Source: Halomarina ordinaria
Lineage (GTDB): Archaea > Halobacteriota > Halobacteria > Halobacteriales > Haloarculaceae
NCBI RefSeq assembly: GCF_030553305.1
Contig: NZ_JARRAH010000001.1
Coordinates: forward strand, 1,798,001-1,862,000
Reading direction: 5' to 3'
DNA length: 64,000 nucleotides
Positions within the stretch are counted from its first letter, which is position 1, and every line of letters starts with the position of its first letter. This document shows, in pieces, positions 1 to 8,568 of this stretch. The notes under the pieces are model-generated. The model saw only the letters and a program-made list of their open reading frames with translations, searched no databases and had not been told where the DNA came from. A program made the position numbers and the translations under genes.

Positions 1-1643
1 CATGTCTCGTGGTCGACGCGACCGGAGCGGTCAGCATCGACGGAGCGGGTTACAGCGTCACCGGCGGCATCGACGGGTCTGGGACCGACGATGACCCGTC
101 GGTCGACCCAGATGCGCGCGAGCTCGTTCTCGACGTGCGCGACCTGACCGTCGACACGATTCGCTACCCGGGCGGTGAAGGCGGCGGCGGTGGCGGCGCG
201 TCGGGGACGCTGGAGAACGTCACCGTCGAGACGCTGGCCGTCGCCAGCGCGGAGGACTGGACCGTCCAGTCGAGTCACGTGACCGACCCCATCATCGGAC
301 TCTACGCCGGAGACGTCACCATCCGCGACAGCACGTTCGAGGGACGCGTGGCGTTCGACGAGAACACCGCGCGGTTCACCGTCGTGAACAACACGTTCGC
401 CGAACCCGTCCTGTTCTGGGAGCAGTTGTTCGACAGCTACGTCGCCGAGAACACGTTCCGCGGCAGTCTCGACCTGTTCTCCGCCGGTGGTCCGTCGACG
501 AACAACACCATCGAGAACAACGAGTTCGCCGTCGACGGCGACGATGTCGCCGGCATCGAGGAAGGCGCACTCGTCTTCGAGGGCGGCGACGACAACCTCG
601 TTCGGAACAACACCATCACCGTCACCGGCGGCGTCGGGGGCGACGACCCCACGCTCCGGAGCAACGGCGTGTTCATCAACGGCGAGCGGAACGTCGTCAC
701 CGGCAACACCATCTCGGGGGCTGGCAACGGCATCTACCTCTACTGGGCTGCCGACAACGAAATCAGCGAGAACACCATCACGGGCAACGACGCGGGAATC
801 CTGTTCCGCGTCGCGTCCGCCACCGCAACGGACAACCGCATCACCGACAACCGCCTCGGCGTCGAGGTCACAGACGAGCGCATCGACGAGGTCACCTTCG
901 AGCGAAACGACCTCGCGAACAACACCGAGTTCGGGGTCTCCAACGCGGCTCCCGAGGGTGCCGTCTTCGACGCGCGGAACAACAGCTGGGGCGACGCCTC
1001 CGGCCCGTCGAGCGCCCCCGCGAACGACAGCGACGTGCCCTTCGCTGACCCCGTGACCGGCGCGCTCGCTGACGGTGCGGGTTCCGCGGTTAGTGAGGGC
1101 GAGGACCCCGGCGTCTCGAACGTCCGCTTCGACCCGTTCGTCGGCGGCGACGACGGACCGACGGACCCGGAACCCGAACCCGAACCCGAACCCGAACCCG
1201 AACCCGAACCCGAACCCGAACCCGAACCCGTCGACGGGCCGTACTACCAGGTCGACTTCGCTGTCGGTCCCGTCATCGAACAGTTCGGGTCACCAGACAG
1301 CGACGGGTTCTACTCGGACCAATCGCGCCTGATTCGCTTCCTGCACGGGAGCGCGGAGACGCCCGTGGAGCGAAGCGGCGCGCCCTCGACGCTCACCGAC
1401 GAGCGCGCCGCCTGCGTGGACGTCGAGTCGTTCGACGTGGAGGACGACAGTGCGGTCGTCCGGTTCACCGTCGAGTCCGGGTGCGGCGACGACTACTCGC
1501 TCGTCAGCTACGAGAAGCCGGGCGCCGGGTGGAGTCGCGCCACCGCGGCGGAGCAGTCGCTCCACGACAGCACGACCAGCGAACTCTACCCCGGCGAACA
1601 CGAACTCCGCGTCTCCCTGCCGGTGAACGGGACCGCAGAGTGA
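1..1643 (+). CDS. Right-handed parallel beta-helix (NosD-like) surface protein, 5' partial
   Basis: The reading frame is open to the left window edge, so the true start lies upstream; the GTG at 9 is only the first start-like codon inside the window. Up to about residue 370 there are recurring asparagine-rich turns (NNT, ENNT, GNTI, DNRI) spaced roughly 20-25 residues apart, the mark of a right-handed beta-helix as in NosD and PbH1 proteins. An acidic proline-glutamate linker follows (about residues 385-408), then a separate C-terminal domain of about 135 residues with two cysteines that I cannot assign. The acidic character and helix repeats suggest an exported or cell-surface protein. No C-terminal membrane anchor is visible. 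The family is clear; the substrate is unknown. Confidence 0.8.
   Translation, partial: CLVVDATGAVSIDGAGYSVTGGIDGSGTDDDPSVDPDARELVLDVRDLTVDTIRYPGGEGGGGGGASGTLENVTVETLAVASAEDWTVQSSHVTDPIIGLYAGDVTIRDSTFEGRVAFDENTARFTVVNNTFAEPVLFWEQLFDSYVAENTFRGSLDLFSAGGPSTNNTIENNEFAVDGDDVAGIEEGALVFEGGDDNLVRNNTITVTGGVGGDDPTLRSNGVFINGERNVVTGNTISGAGNGIYLYWAADNEISENTITGNDAGILFRVASATATDNRITDNRLGVEVTDERIDEVTFERNDLANNTEFGVSNAAPEGAVFDARNNSWGDASGPSSAPANDSDVPFADPVTGALADGAGSAVSEGEDPGVSNVRFDPFVGGDDGPTDPEPEPEPEPEPEPEPEPEPEPVDGPYYQVDFAVGPVIEQFGSPDSDGFYSDQSRLIRFLHGSAETPVERSGAPSTLTDERAACVDVESFDVEDDSAVVRFTVESGCGDDYSLVSYEKPGAGWSRATAAEQSLHDSTTSELYPGEHELRVSLPVNGTAE
1170..1229 (+). repeat. In-frame hexanucleotide tandem repeat encoding Pro-Glu linker
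   Basis: Ten perfect copies of the 6-bp unit GAACCC lie inside the beta-helix gene and encode a (Glu-Pro) linker between the helix domain and the C-terminal domain. Perfect short repeats like this change length by slippage, so linker length is expected to vary between strains (inference). Confidence 0.9.
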
Positions 1644-1821
1644 GCGCGTCGTGAACGGCCCGACCGGCGCGGCGCGCCGGTCGGGCGTCCCCTCCAGGGA
1701 GGGGCCTCGAACCACTCTCGCGGGTCGGACAGCAGACGTGGAACTGCTCGCCGTCGTGTTCGACCTGCGTCTCCATCGACTGTTCTTCGAGCGTCTCGTC
1801 ACAGGCGACACACTCGGGCAT
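1504..1821 (-). CDS. Small CxxC zinc-binding-like protein, possibly frameshifted
   Basis: From ATG at 1821 the first 33 residues look genuine: a CVAC pair, an acidic stretch, then HVCCPT, a layout typical of small haloarchaeal zinc proteins in which a second Cys pair (CPTC) is expected. Here the fourth cysteine position is Arg (CGC for TGC), and the residues after it become arginine-rich and unlike a halophilic protein. The neighbouring frame briefly reads FEAPPW, a more plausible continuation. The frame runs on to overlap the 3' end of the convergent beta-helix gene. Either the protein is really about 40 residues and damaged, or it is a decayed gene. The start is well supported; the 3' end is not. 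Confidence 0.4.
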   Translation of the reverse strand: MPECVACDETLEEQSMETQVEHDGEQFHVCCPTRESGSRPLPGGDARPARRAGRAVHDALTLRSRSPAGRRGVRVRRGRVRWSCCRGATAPPRWRDSTRRPASRS

Positions 1822-1958
1822 GGCGTGCCTCGTTCTCGTGGTTCGCGCCCCGGTCCGGTGCCTTCCCTCGCCGGGAGTCCGTGAGCACGGTGAACGGGAC
1901 GTCGTCGGAGGCACGCGCGGGCCCGAGGGTTTTCCTCCGTGCCCGGCCATACCCACCT

Positions 1959-2096
1959 ATGGCGAACACCATCGGCTGGTCGCTGTTCAGTTCCGGTATC
2001 GTGACGCTGTTGCTCGTCTGGCTGCCGGGGGACTCGCTGTACTGGGGCATCGGGTTGCTCGTCGTCGGCCTGCTGTTGCTCTCGCGGCGGCTCTGA
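1959..2096 (+). CDS. Small membrane protein, 45 aa
   Basis: A 45-residue protein starting MANTIGWSL with two hydrophobic segments (about residues 6-22 and 28-42) separated by PGDSLYWG, ending in LLSRRL. It is almost certainly a two-pass membrane protein. I chose this ATG rather than an in-frame one at 1881 because the upstream stretch is Arg/Pro-rich and not protein-like. It converges on the EF-1alpha gene. No function can be assigned. Confidence 0.65.
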   Translation: MANTIGWSLFSSGIVTLLLVWLPGDSLYWGIGLLVVGLLLLSRRL

Positions 2097-2125
2097 GCCG
2101 GAAAGCGTGGGGTGAGAGAGGGGGG

Positions 2126-3391
2126 TTAGCGCTCGTTCACCTCCAGCACCTTGCCGGCCGCGATGGTCTGGCCCATGTCGCGCACGGCGAAGCTCCCGAG
2201 CTCGGGAATCTCCGAGGACGGCTCGATGCTGAGCGGCCGCTGCGGACGCAGGGTGACGATGGCGGCGTCCCCGCTCTCGATGAAGTCCGGGTTCTCCTCT
2301 TCGACCTCGCCGCTGGCCGGGTCGAGTTTCTGGTCCAGCGAATCGAACGTGCAGGCCACCTGCGCCGTGTGGGCGTGGACGACCGGCGTGTACCCCGCGG
2401 TGATGACCGACGGGTGTTGCATCACGACGACCTGGGCCTGGAACGTCTCGGCGACGCTCGGCGGGTCCTCGGCGGGACCACAGACGTCGCCGCGGCGGAT
2501 GTCGTTCTTCCCGATGCCGCGGACGTTGAACCCGACGTTGTCGCCCGGTCCCGCTTGCGGGACCTCCTCGTGGTGCATCTCGACGGTCTTGACCTCGCCG
2601 CTCACGTCCGAGGGCTGGAACGAGACGTTCATGCCCGGTTCGAGCGTGCCGGTCTCGACCCGTCCGACCGGTACCGTCCCGATGCCCGAGATGGTGTAGA
2701 CGTCCTGGATGGGCAGGCGTAGCGGCGCGTCCGTGGGCGGTTGCGGTTCGGGGAGGTCGTCGAGCGCCTCCAGGATGATGGGGCCGTCGTACCACGACAT
2801 GCTGCCCGTCCGTTCCGCGATGTTGTCGCCCTCGAACGCCGAACACGGGATGAAACTCGCGTCGTCGGTCCGGAAGCGGACCTGTTCGAGCAGGGTCTTC
2901 ACGTCGTCGACCACCTCCCGGTACCGGTCCTCCTCGTAGTCGACGAGGTCCATCTTGTTGACGGCGACGATGAGTTCGCCGATGCCGAGCGTCCGTGCCA
3001 GGAAGACGTGCTCCTGGGTCTGGGGCTGGACGCCGTCGTCGACGGCGACGACGAGGACGGCGTGGTCGGCCTGGCTCGCCCCGGTGATCATGTTCTTCAC
3101 GAAGTCGCGGTGGCCGGGCGTGTCCACGATGGTGAAGTAGTACTCGTCGGTGTCGAAGCGCTGGTGGGCGATGTCGATGGTGACCCCGCGCTCGCGCTCC
3201 TCGGCGAGGTTGTCCATCACGTAGGCGAACTCGAAGCCGCCCTTGCCCTTCTCCTGTGCCTCCTCCCGGTACTGCTCGATGACGTGCTCGGGGACGCTTC
3301 CCGTCTCGAAGAGCAACCGTCCGACGAGCGTGCTCTTCCCGTGGTCGACGTGGCCGATGATGGCGAGGTTCTGGTGTGGCTTGTCGCTCAT
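2126..3391 (-). CDS. tuf: Translation elongation factor EF-1alpha
   Basis: A 421-residue archaeal EF-1alpha, which delivers aminoacyl-tRNA to the ribosomal A site as a GTP complex. The G1 loop GHVDHGKST lies at residues 13-21, DTPGH at 90-94 and NKMD at 145-148, followed by the two beta-barrel domains. Length is normal for the family. Transcription starts away from the CBS gene upstream. It stands alone here rather than in the usual archaeal order with rpsJ and fusA, so it may be a solitary or second copy; the window cannot settle that. Confidence 0.95.
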   Translation of the reverse strand: MSDKPHQNLAIIGHVDHGKSTLVGRLLFETGSVPEHVIEQYREEAQEKGKGGFEFAYVMDNLAEERERGVTIDIAHQRFDTDEYYFTIVDTPGHRDFVKNMITGASQADHAVLVVAVDDGVQPQTQEHVFLARTLGIGELIVAVNKMDLVDYEEDRYREVVDDVKTLLEQVRFRTDDASFIPCSAFEGDNIAERTGSMSWYDGPIILEALDDLPEPQPPTDAPLRLPIQDVYTISGIGTVPVGRVETGTLEPGMNVSFQPSDVSGEVKTVEMHHEEVPQAGPGDNVGFNVRGIGKNDIRRGDVCGPAEDPPSVAETFQAQVVVMQHPSVITAGYTPVVHAHTAQVACTFDSLDQKLDPASGEVEEENPDFIESGDAAIVTLRPQRPLSIEPSSEIPELGSFAVRDMGQTIAAGKVLEVNER

Positions 3392-3612
3392 AGTCTCTCC
3401 TCTCGCGGGCGGTCCCGCTAGTCAGTACCACACGTTTCGAGCGCGGGGGCAAAACGGTTGTGCAGGTGACACGAGTGGTCCGTCGAACGGAGTGTCACGA
3501 TACGGGAGAGCACTCCGCACGAGAGGGGAGGACTCGTCACGCGGGGTCGTTCGGCATACATGCGCTGGCAAGCACGGTTTACAACAGGCGCCCACGAGTC
3601 CCCCGGGACACT

Positions 3613-4752
3613 ATGGACATCGCAGACGTCGCGACGCAGGAGACGGTCGAGGTCACCCCGGAGACGCGACTCGGACAGGTCCGTTCGTCGCTCGAGGAAC
3701 CGACGGTCGGCGGCGTACTCGTCGTGGAGGACGACGAGTGCGTCGGTGTCGTCACGCCGACGGAGGCGCTCCGGTCGCAACTGGACGACGACGCGTCGGC
3801 CTCGCGGCTGGCGAAACCGGTCCCGCACGTCGAGCGCACCCGGAACGTCCGGGACGTCGCCCGCCTCATGGTCGAGAACGAGACGCGCGTCGCCCCGGTC
3901 GTCGAGGGCGACTCGCTGTGGGGGAGCGTCACGGCCGACGACCTGCTGGGGGCGGTCACGGAACACCTCGACGTCCTCGACGTGGGGGAGGTCCGGACGA
4001 CCGAGGTCGTGAGCGTCACGGAGGACGACACCCTCGGCGAGGCGGTCAACCTGATGCGCGAGAACGGCGTCTCGCGCCTCCCGGTCGTCGAGGACGACGG
4101 GACGCTTTCGGGGGTGCTCACCACGAGCGACCTCGTCGAGTTCGTCGTCCGCGAGGGCGACCAGCCCGGCAAGGGCCAGCGCGTCGCCGGCGACGAGGCG
4201 CTGCTCGACCTGCCCGTCTACGACGCCATGACGCCGAAGACGCTGACGACGACGCCCGAGGCGACGGTCCAGGAGGCCGTCGAAACCATGCTGGAGGAGG
4301 ACACGGACGGCCTCGTCGTCTCGCCCGAGTACGCCGAACTCGTCGCGGGCGTCGTCACGAAGACGGACGTCCTGCGCGCGCTCAGCTACACCGAGGACGA
4401 CCACCTCGACGTCCAGATAACGAACGTCGGCCTCCTGCGGACGACGTCCCGCGAGGACGTCGCGGCGCGCATCGAGGAGGTCGTCGACAAACACCGGGAG
4501 ATGGACGTCCAGCACGTCCACATCCGCTTCAGCGAGCACGACGAGGAGTTCCGCGGGACGAACCTCGTCCGCTGTCAGGTGCGACTGCGCTCGGACGAGG
4601 GGTCGCTCGCCGGCACGGGCGAGAGCTTCGGGGCCGACGAGGCGCTGTCGCTCGCGCTCGACCGACTCGAACGGAACGTCCTGGAAGCGAAGGGGCGGCG
4701 CGACGACGAGGAGTACCGCGGGCAGTTGCTCCGGAAGCTCGGCGAACTGTAG
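3613..4752 (+). CDS. Four-CBS-domain protein with C-terminal ribosome hibernation factor-like domain
   Basis: The start ATG at 3613 gives MDIADVATQE, the expected first strand of a CBS motif. Two Bateman pairs follow: CBS 1-2 at about residues 1-120 and CBS 3-4 at about 128-255, with recurring LVVED, GVVT and MTPKTLT segments. CBS pairs bind adenine nucleotides. The last ~115 residues change character: an alpha-beta domain ending ESFGADEALSLALDRLE then a basic helix, which resembles the S30AE/HPF fold of ribosome hibernation factors. The likely role is energy-sensing control of ribosome activity. The CBS domains are certain; the HPF assignment is by eye. A TATA-like GTTTACAA lies about 35 bp upstream. 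Confidence 0.85.
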   Translation: MDIADVATQETVEVTPETRLGQVRSSLEEPTVGGVLVVEDDECVGVVTPTEALRSQLDDDASASRLAKPVPHVERTRNVRDVARLMVENETRVAPVVEGDSLWGSVTADDLLGAVTEHLDVLDVGEVRTTEVVSVTEDDTLGEAVNLMRENGVSRLPVVEDDGTLSGVLTTSDLVEFVVREGDQPGKGQRVAGDEALLDLPVYDAMTPKTLTTTPEATVQEAVETMLEEDTDGLVVSPEYAELVAGVVTKTDVLRALSYTEDDHLDVQITNVGLLRTTSREDVAARIEEVVDKHREMDVQHVHIRFSEHDEEFRGTNLVRCQVRLRSDEGSLAGTGESFGADEALSLALDRLERNVLEAKGRRDDEEYRGQLLRKLGEL

Positions 4753-5436
4753 TCAGGCGGCGTCGACCTGCGCCTGTGCGCAGAACTCGCGAACGACGAC
4801 GTCGTAGCCCCGGCGCAGGCGTTCGGAGAGCGCCTGGTGGGAGATGCCGAGGTCGGCGGCGATGTCGTCGAGGCTCGTCCGCCGGGGAATCTCGAAGTAG
4901 CCGTGTTCGAGGGCGGCGATGAGCGCCTCTCGCTGGTGGGGGGTGAGTGTGCAGTGGGACTGGCGCGTCTGGAGCGGTTCGAACCCCTCGTCGACGTCGA
5001 GGTCCTGGACGGACCCGATAGCGGGCGTCAGCCCGCCCTCGACGCAGCAGTCGTAGGCGTCGCTGAACGCCGCGCGGTCGAGGAACACCACGCGAAGGTC
5101 CCACTCGCCCTCGCGCCCGACCATGTTCGTGATGCTCCCGCCGCAGTCGGTGAGCGTCCGGAACGTCTCGGTGACCGTCTCGGCCCACTCGACGTGGTAG
5201 AGCCAGCCCCCATCGGTGGTCGCGAGGCGAGTCCGGTCCGCGACCGAGGGGTCGGCTTCGAGCGCGGCGTCGAGTCGCGACCCGTCGACCGTCAGCACGC
5301 GGAGGAACGTCGCGTCGTGCGTCTCCCCGCTCGCGACCAGCGGTTCGTACTCGAACACCGCCTCGGGGAGGAGTTCCATCGTCTCCCACAGCGCCACCTC
5401 GTCGGCGGGCAGTCTGACGCCAGCGATCGTCGCCAT
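4753..5436 (-). CDS. Bat-type helix-turn-helix regulator
   Basis: A 227-residue member of the haloarchaeal bacterio-opsin activator-like regulators. The N-terminal ~150 residues form the sensor-like module (MATIAGVRLPADEVALWETM start), and residues ~165-220 are the HTH_10 domain: LTPHQREALIAALEHGYFEIPR followed by a helix-turn-helix with DIAADLGIS. I chose the ATG at 5436 because sequence further upstream is arginine-rich and not protein-like. Effector and targets are unknown. It converges on the CBS gene with essentially no gap. Confidence 0.88.
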   Translation of the reverse strand: MATIAGVRLPADEVALWETMELLPEAVFEYEPLVASGETHDATFLRVLTVDGSRLDAALEADPSVADRTRLATTDGGWLYHVEWAETVTETFRTLTDCGGSITNMVGREGEWDLRVVFLDRAAFSDAYDCCVEGGLTPAIGSVQDLDVDEGFEPLQTRQSHCTLTPHQREALIAALEHGYFEIPRRTSLDDIAADLGISHQALSERLRRGYDVVVREFCAQAQVDAA

Positions 5437-5525
5437 GTCCGTGGCCACGCCCCAGCCGGTGGTAAGCTTATTTGCGGCCCGAAAAACTGTAACGAGAAGG
5501 AGACAGTCGCCGCGCGAAGGGGCGA

Positions 5526-6509
5526 TCAGTCGTCGGCGACGGCCGACGGCGAGGCGGACGGGGACGCGACGTCCGCGAGGGGGAACGACTCGAAGTACCC
5601 GTGGTCGAGGTTCGCCGCGAGCGTCCCATCGCGAGCGCCGTCGCGCTCGGCGTGTGCCAGCGCCTCGTCGGCCCCCTCGGGGTCGGTCAACGGGACCATC
5701 GTCACGGTCGCTCCTTCGGGGGTGAGTCGCACCAGGAGGTACGACTGGGGGAACGAGCAGGCGGCGGGAGCGGTCAGGTGCGGGACGCCCGCACGGCGCG
5801 CGACGGCGGGCCAGTGGACGTGGCCGGAGACGGCGAGGTCCACGCCGGCGTCGGCGAGTGCCCCGGCGACGGCGTCGGCGTTCCCCACGCGCAGGTGGTC
5901 GGCCGTCGAGAACGACGGGACCCGCTCGTGGACGGCGAACGCCGGGTGGTGGAAGACGGCGACCGTGGGGCGGTCGGGGTCGACCGACTCGGCCAGCCAC
6001 GCGAGTTGGTCCTCGCTCACGTGCCCCGCGTGGCCGTCGGCGAGCGAGCCGTCGGGCGCGGCGGCGCTGTTGAGACCGACGACGTCGACGCCCCCCAGGT
6101 CGGCCCGGAAGGGGAGCGACCCGGGGGTGTACGAGTCGACGAAGTCGGCGAGCGCCGGGGTGTCGTGGGGGTCGAACGACTTCGGGACGTCGTGGTTGCC
6201 GGGGACGGCCACCGCGGGGGCCGAGAGGTCCGAGAGCAGGGCGTCGACGGCCTCGAACTCCTCGGGAGCGCCGTCCTTCGTCAGGTCGCCGGAGAGGACG
6301 ACGCCGTCGACGCCGAGGCGGTTGGCGTCGGCGACGGCCGTCGCCAGCCGGGACTCCGTGCGGTGAAAGAGCTTCCACGTGCCCGTCTCCGACGGCGAGA
6401 CGTGGACGTCGGAGACGACGGCGAGCGTCACGTCCTCCTCCGTCGCGGGGGCCCCGAACCGGGCGAGCAACCGGTCGCGGTCGTGTGTGAACGTCGTGTC
6501 GGGAGTCAC
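5526..6509 (-). CDS. Calcineurin-like metallophosphoesterase
   Basis: A 327-residue protein with all calcineurin-type dinuclear metal motifs in order: SDVH (residues 33-36), SGDLTKDG, VPGNHD, then an FHHP-type histidine and SGHVHW near residue 235. The family hydrolyses phosphomonoesters or diesters, including cyclic nucleotides; the substrate cannot be read from sequence. The minus-strand promoter has a TTTATAG box (6535-6541) about 26 bp before the ATG, which fits a leaderless transcript. Confidence 0.85.
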   Translation of the reverse strand: MTPDTTFTHDRDRLLARFGAPATEEDVTLAVVSDVHVSPSETGTWKLFHRTESRLATAVADANRLGVDGVVLSGDLTKDGAPEEFEAVDALLSDLSAPAVAVPGNHDVPKSFDPHDTPALADFVDSYTPGSLPFRADLGGVDVVGLNSAAAPDGSLADGHAGHVSEDQLAWLAESVDPDRPTVAVFHHPAFAVHERVPSFSTADHLRVGNADAVAGALADAGVDLAVSGHVHWPAVARRAGVPHLTAPAACSFPQSYLLVRLTPEGATVTMVPLTDPEGADEALAHAERDGARDGTLAANLDHGYFESFPLADVASPSASPSAVADD

Positions 6510-6532
6510 TAGGTACGCGTAGACGTTCGAGC

Positions 6533-6566
6533 AACTATAAACAAATCGTATTTTCTATATAGTGTA
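6533..6566. promoter_or_regulatory. AT-rich divergent promoter region
   Basis: A conspicuous AT tract in GC-rich surroundings between two divergent genes. On the minus strand it supplies TTTATAG for the phosphoesterase at leaderless spacing. On the plus strand CTATATAG could serve the bat-type regulator at 6670, although a nearer CTTTTTG (about 6630) fits a leaderless start better. Confidence 0.5.
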
Positions 6567-6669
6567 GTACATAGTCACGGTGGGGTCGTCGGGGTGGTGT
6601 CGAGGCGGGGGACGGGCCGGACGAAAGCGCTTTTTGTCACGAACGATACGGACGTAGGAGACAGGGGGT

Positions 6670-7371
6670 ATGATCGACATCACCATCGATATGGAGCAGT
6701 ACGACTGCCCGTACATCGATATCAGCGACGGTTGTGACGTATCGTTCTCGGCGGCGCAGTGGGAGTTCGACCGGCGGACGGACACCCTCGAGACCCGGAT
6801 GATAACCGAGGGGGCGGACCGCGACGCCCTCGACAACGGCCTCGGCGCGCTCCGCGAGCACCCGAACCTCACCGACTACGACCTGCTCTCGCGACAGGAC
6901 CGGGTGGCACACGTCCGGACCACCATCGAGGAGACGGCCGCGATGCACACCATCCGGGAGTCGGGCGGCTACATCACCGGCCCGTTCCACATCGAGGAGG
7001 GGAGCGAACTCTGGCACGTCGGGTTCGACCGCGAGGACGGCGCCAACGGGACGCTCGCCGAGTTGGAGCGACAGAACGAGTTCGACGTCGTCGCGCGCCG
7101 GAGCGTCGAACTCGCCGACCTCCAGGGCTTCGTCCAGAACGTCTCGGCGGCGATGACGCTCATCGAGGCCTGTCGGGACCTCTCGGAGACCGAACGACGG
7201 ACGCTGGAGGCGGCCGTCGACGAGGGCTACTTCGAGTGCCCGCGCGGCGCGACGCTCGGCACCCTCGCGGAGCGCTTCGACGTCTCGAAGAGCGCCGTCT
7301 CGAAGACGCTCCGCCGCGGCCAGTCGAAGACCATCTCCCGGGTCGCCGAGGCGCTCCGGGCGCTGGACTGA
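6670..7371 (+). CDS. Bat-type helix-turn-helix regulator
   Basis: A 233-residue regulator. The N-terminal region (MIDITIDMEQYDCPY with a CPY motif) is a sensor-like domain seen in haloarchaeal bat-family proteins. The HTH_10 domain is at residues ~172-228 (LSETERRTLEAAVDEGYFECPR then AERFDVSKSAVSKTLRRG). It shares only family-level similarity with the regulator at 4753, so the two are not a recent duplication. Divergent from the phosphoesterase; no effector can be inferred. Confidence 0.88.
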   Translation: MIDITIDMEQYDCPYIDISDGCDVSFSAAQWEFDRRTDTLETRMITEGADRDALDNGLGALREHPNLTDYDLLSRQDRVAHVRTTIEETAAMHTIRESGGYITGPFHIEEGSELWHVGFDREDGANGTLAELERQNEFDVVARRSVELADLQGFVQNVSAAMTLIEACRDLSETERRTLEAAVDEGYFECPRGATLGTLAERFDVSKSAVSKTLRRGQSKTISRVAEALRALD

Positions 7372-7425
7372 CCCCGGACGTCACGAGCACCCGTACCGGG
7401 CGTTACTTTCACTTTCACTACGCAC

Positions 7426-7671
7426 ATGGCTGACGTTCAAGGTCGAATACCGGTATTCCCGGGTATGGACCTGGACGTCGTCAGGACCCGTCAGACGGGC
7501 ACAGCAGAGGAGGCCACTCCCCGGGACCGCACGCTCGACGGTCCCCTGATGGTGGACGTCTCGGACGTGAGCGCGAGCGGCGTCGCCGAGTACGTCCGCG
7601 TCGCCCTCGACCACGACCGCGTCCACCTCGAACAGCGCGGCGGGCGGACCTTCCTCGTCGCGGACGACTGA
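7426..7671 (+). CDS. Small acidic hypothetical protein
   Basis: A protein of 81 residues from ATG 7426, or 68 from ATG 7465 (MDLDVVRTRQTG). The body has an alternating strand-helix pattern (LMVDVSDVSASGVAEYVRVAL, then VHLEQRGGRTFLV) suggesting a compact alpha-beta fold. A GTTACTTT box about 25 bp before 7426 favours the longer, leaderless form. I do not recognise the family. Codon use matches the neighbours. Confidence 0.6.
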   Translation: MADVQGRIPVFPGMDLDVVRTRQTGTAEEATPRDRTLDGPLMVDVSDVSASGVAEYVRVALDHDRVHLEQRGGRTFLVADD

Positions 7672-7731
7672 GCGCGGCGTCCGACTCGTTTCGAGCGGAA
7701 CCGCGCGCGAACGCGAGCCCGAGAGACCGCG

Positions 7732-7911
7732 CTACATGATGGAACGCTCGTCCGTCGGGACGTGCTCCTCGTCGAGTATCGCGATGAGGTTCGCGTAGGG
7801 GACGAACGCGACGAACGTCCCCCCCTCGCCGTAGAGGTCGACCCCCTTGTCGCCTCGGTCGTACTCGCTACACTCGATGTCTCCGTCCGGCAAGATGGCA
7901 CGGTACACCAT
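7732..7911 (-). CDS. Small haloarchaeal protein, 59 aa
   Basis: ATG at 7911 opens a 59-residue frame (MVYRAILPDG start, then ECSEYDRGDKGVDLY, then FVAFVPYANLIAILDEE, ending TDERSIM) that is clearly protein-like: acidic, with alternating strand and amphipathic helix and G/C-rich third positions. The pattern looks like a conserved small haloarchaeal protein, but I cannot name a function. It converges on the small gene at 7426 and lies downstream, in the same direction, of the MinD pair with a gap of about 80 bp. Confidence 0.65.
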   Translation of the reverse strand: MVYRAILPDGDIECSEYDRGDKGVDLYGEGGTFVAFVPYANLIAILDEEHVPTDERSIM

Positions 7912-7989
7912 GACGCTGTTTCGGGGTTCGACGCACTTGAACGTGTCAGCCGTTCCCCTACCGACGGAGGAGTCACGACCACCGGCCCG

Positions 7990-8568
7990 TCAGCGTCCGG
8001 ACCCGGGGGGGTCGACCCGGCCGAGGTGGTCGTCGAGGCCCCACTCCGCGGCCCGGCGCTCGGCCTCCGTCCGCGCCTGCTCGCGGATGGCGTCGATGCG
8101 CTCCTCGTCCTCGAGGAACGCCGTCAGCGCGTCGAGGTCGTCCCCGTCGTCGGTCGCGTCGTCGGGTGCCCGCTCGCGCGTGCGCTCGGCGAGCGACGGG
8201 TCGCCGCCGAGCCGTTCGGCGGGCGTGCCCGGCGAGACGCGCAGTTCGGGGGTGTCGTGGGCGGCGGCGAGCGCGGAGGGAGGGAGTTCGAACAGGTCGA
8301 GGCGACACGGGCCGAGGGGGGCGAGGTCGGCGAGCGCCCGCGCGCCGCCCGCGTCGGTCCCGACGTGGTAGGCGAGGACGGGAACGCCCGCCTCGAAGGT
8401 GAGGACGAGCGGGTCGCCGTCGTCGAGCAGGAGGGCTTCCTGCGGGGCGAGCAGGGCGTACCCCGTCAGCGACCGGTCGAGGGCGTCTTCCAGGGCGACG
8501 GCGACGTCGGCGACCACCCGCGAGCGGAGCAGTTCCCCCCGGGGGATGGGGAGCGCCTCGACGCTCAT
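7990..8568 (-). CDS. MinD-associated hypothetical protein
   Basis: A 192-residue protein starting MSVEALPIPRGELL. It has an N-terminal alpha-beta region (about 1-115, with TGYALLAPQEALLLDDGDPLV-like strands) and a long charged C-terminal helix (about 140-180). Its ATG overlaps the stop of the MinD-like gene (ATGA), implying coupled translation and a partnership. I infer a cargo or effector partner for the ATPase. I recognise no catalytic motif. Confidence 0.7.
   Translation of the reverse strand: MSVEALPIPRGELLRSRVVADVAVALEDALDRSLTGYALLAPQEALLLDDGDPLVLTFEAGVPVLAYHVGTDAGGARALADLAPLGPCRLDLFELPPSALAAAHDTPELRVSPGTPAERLGGDPSLAERTRERAPDDATDDGDDLDALTAFLEDEERIDAIREQARTEAERRAAEWGLDDHLGRVDPPGSGR

Noticed and set aside
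1170-1229. Regular repeat as a possible CRISPR array
   Set aside because: Unit is 6 bp, without spacers, and in frame as Glu-Pro codons of a surface protein.
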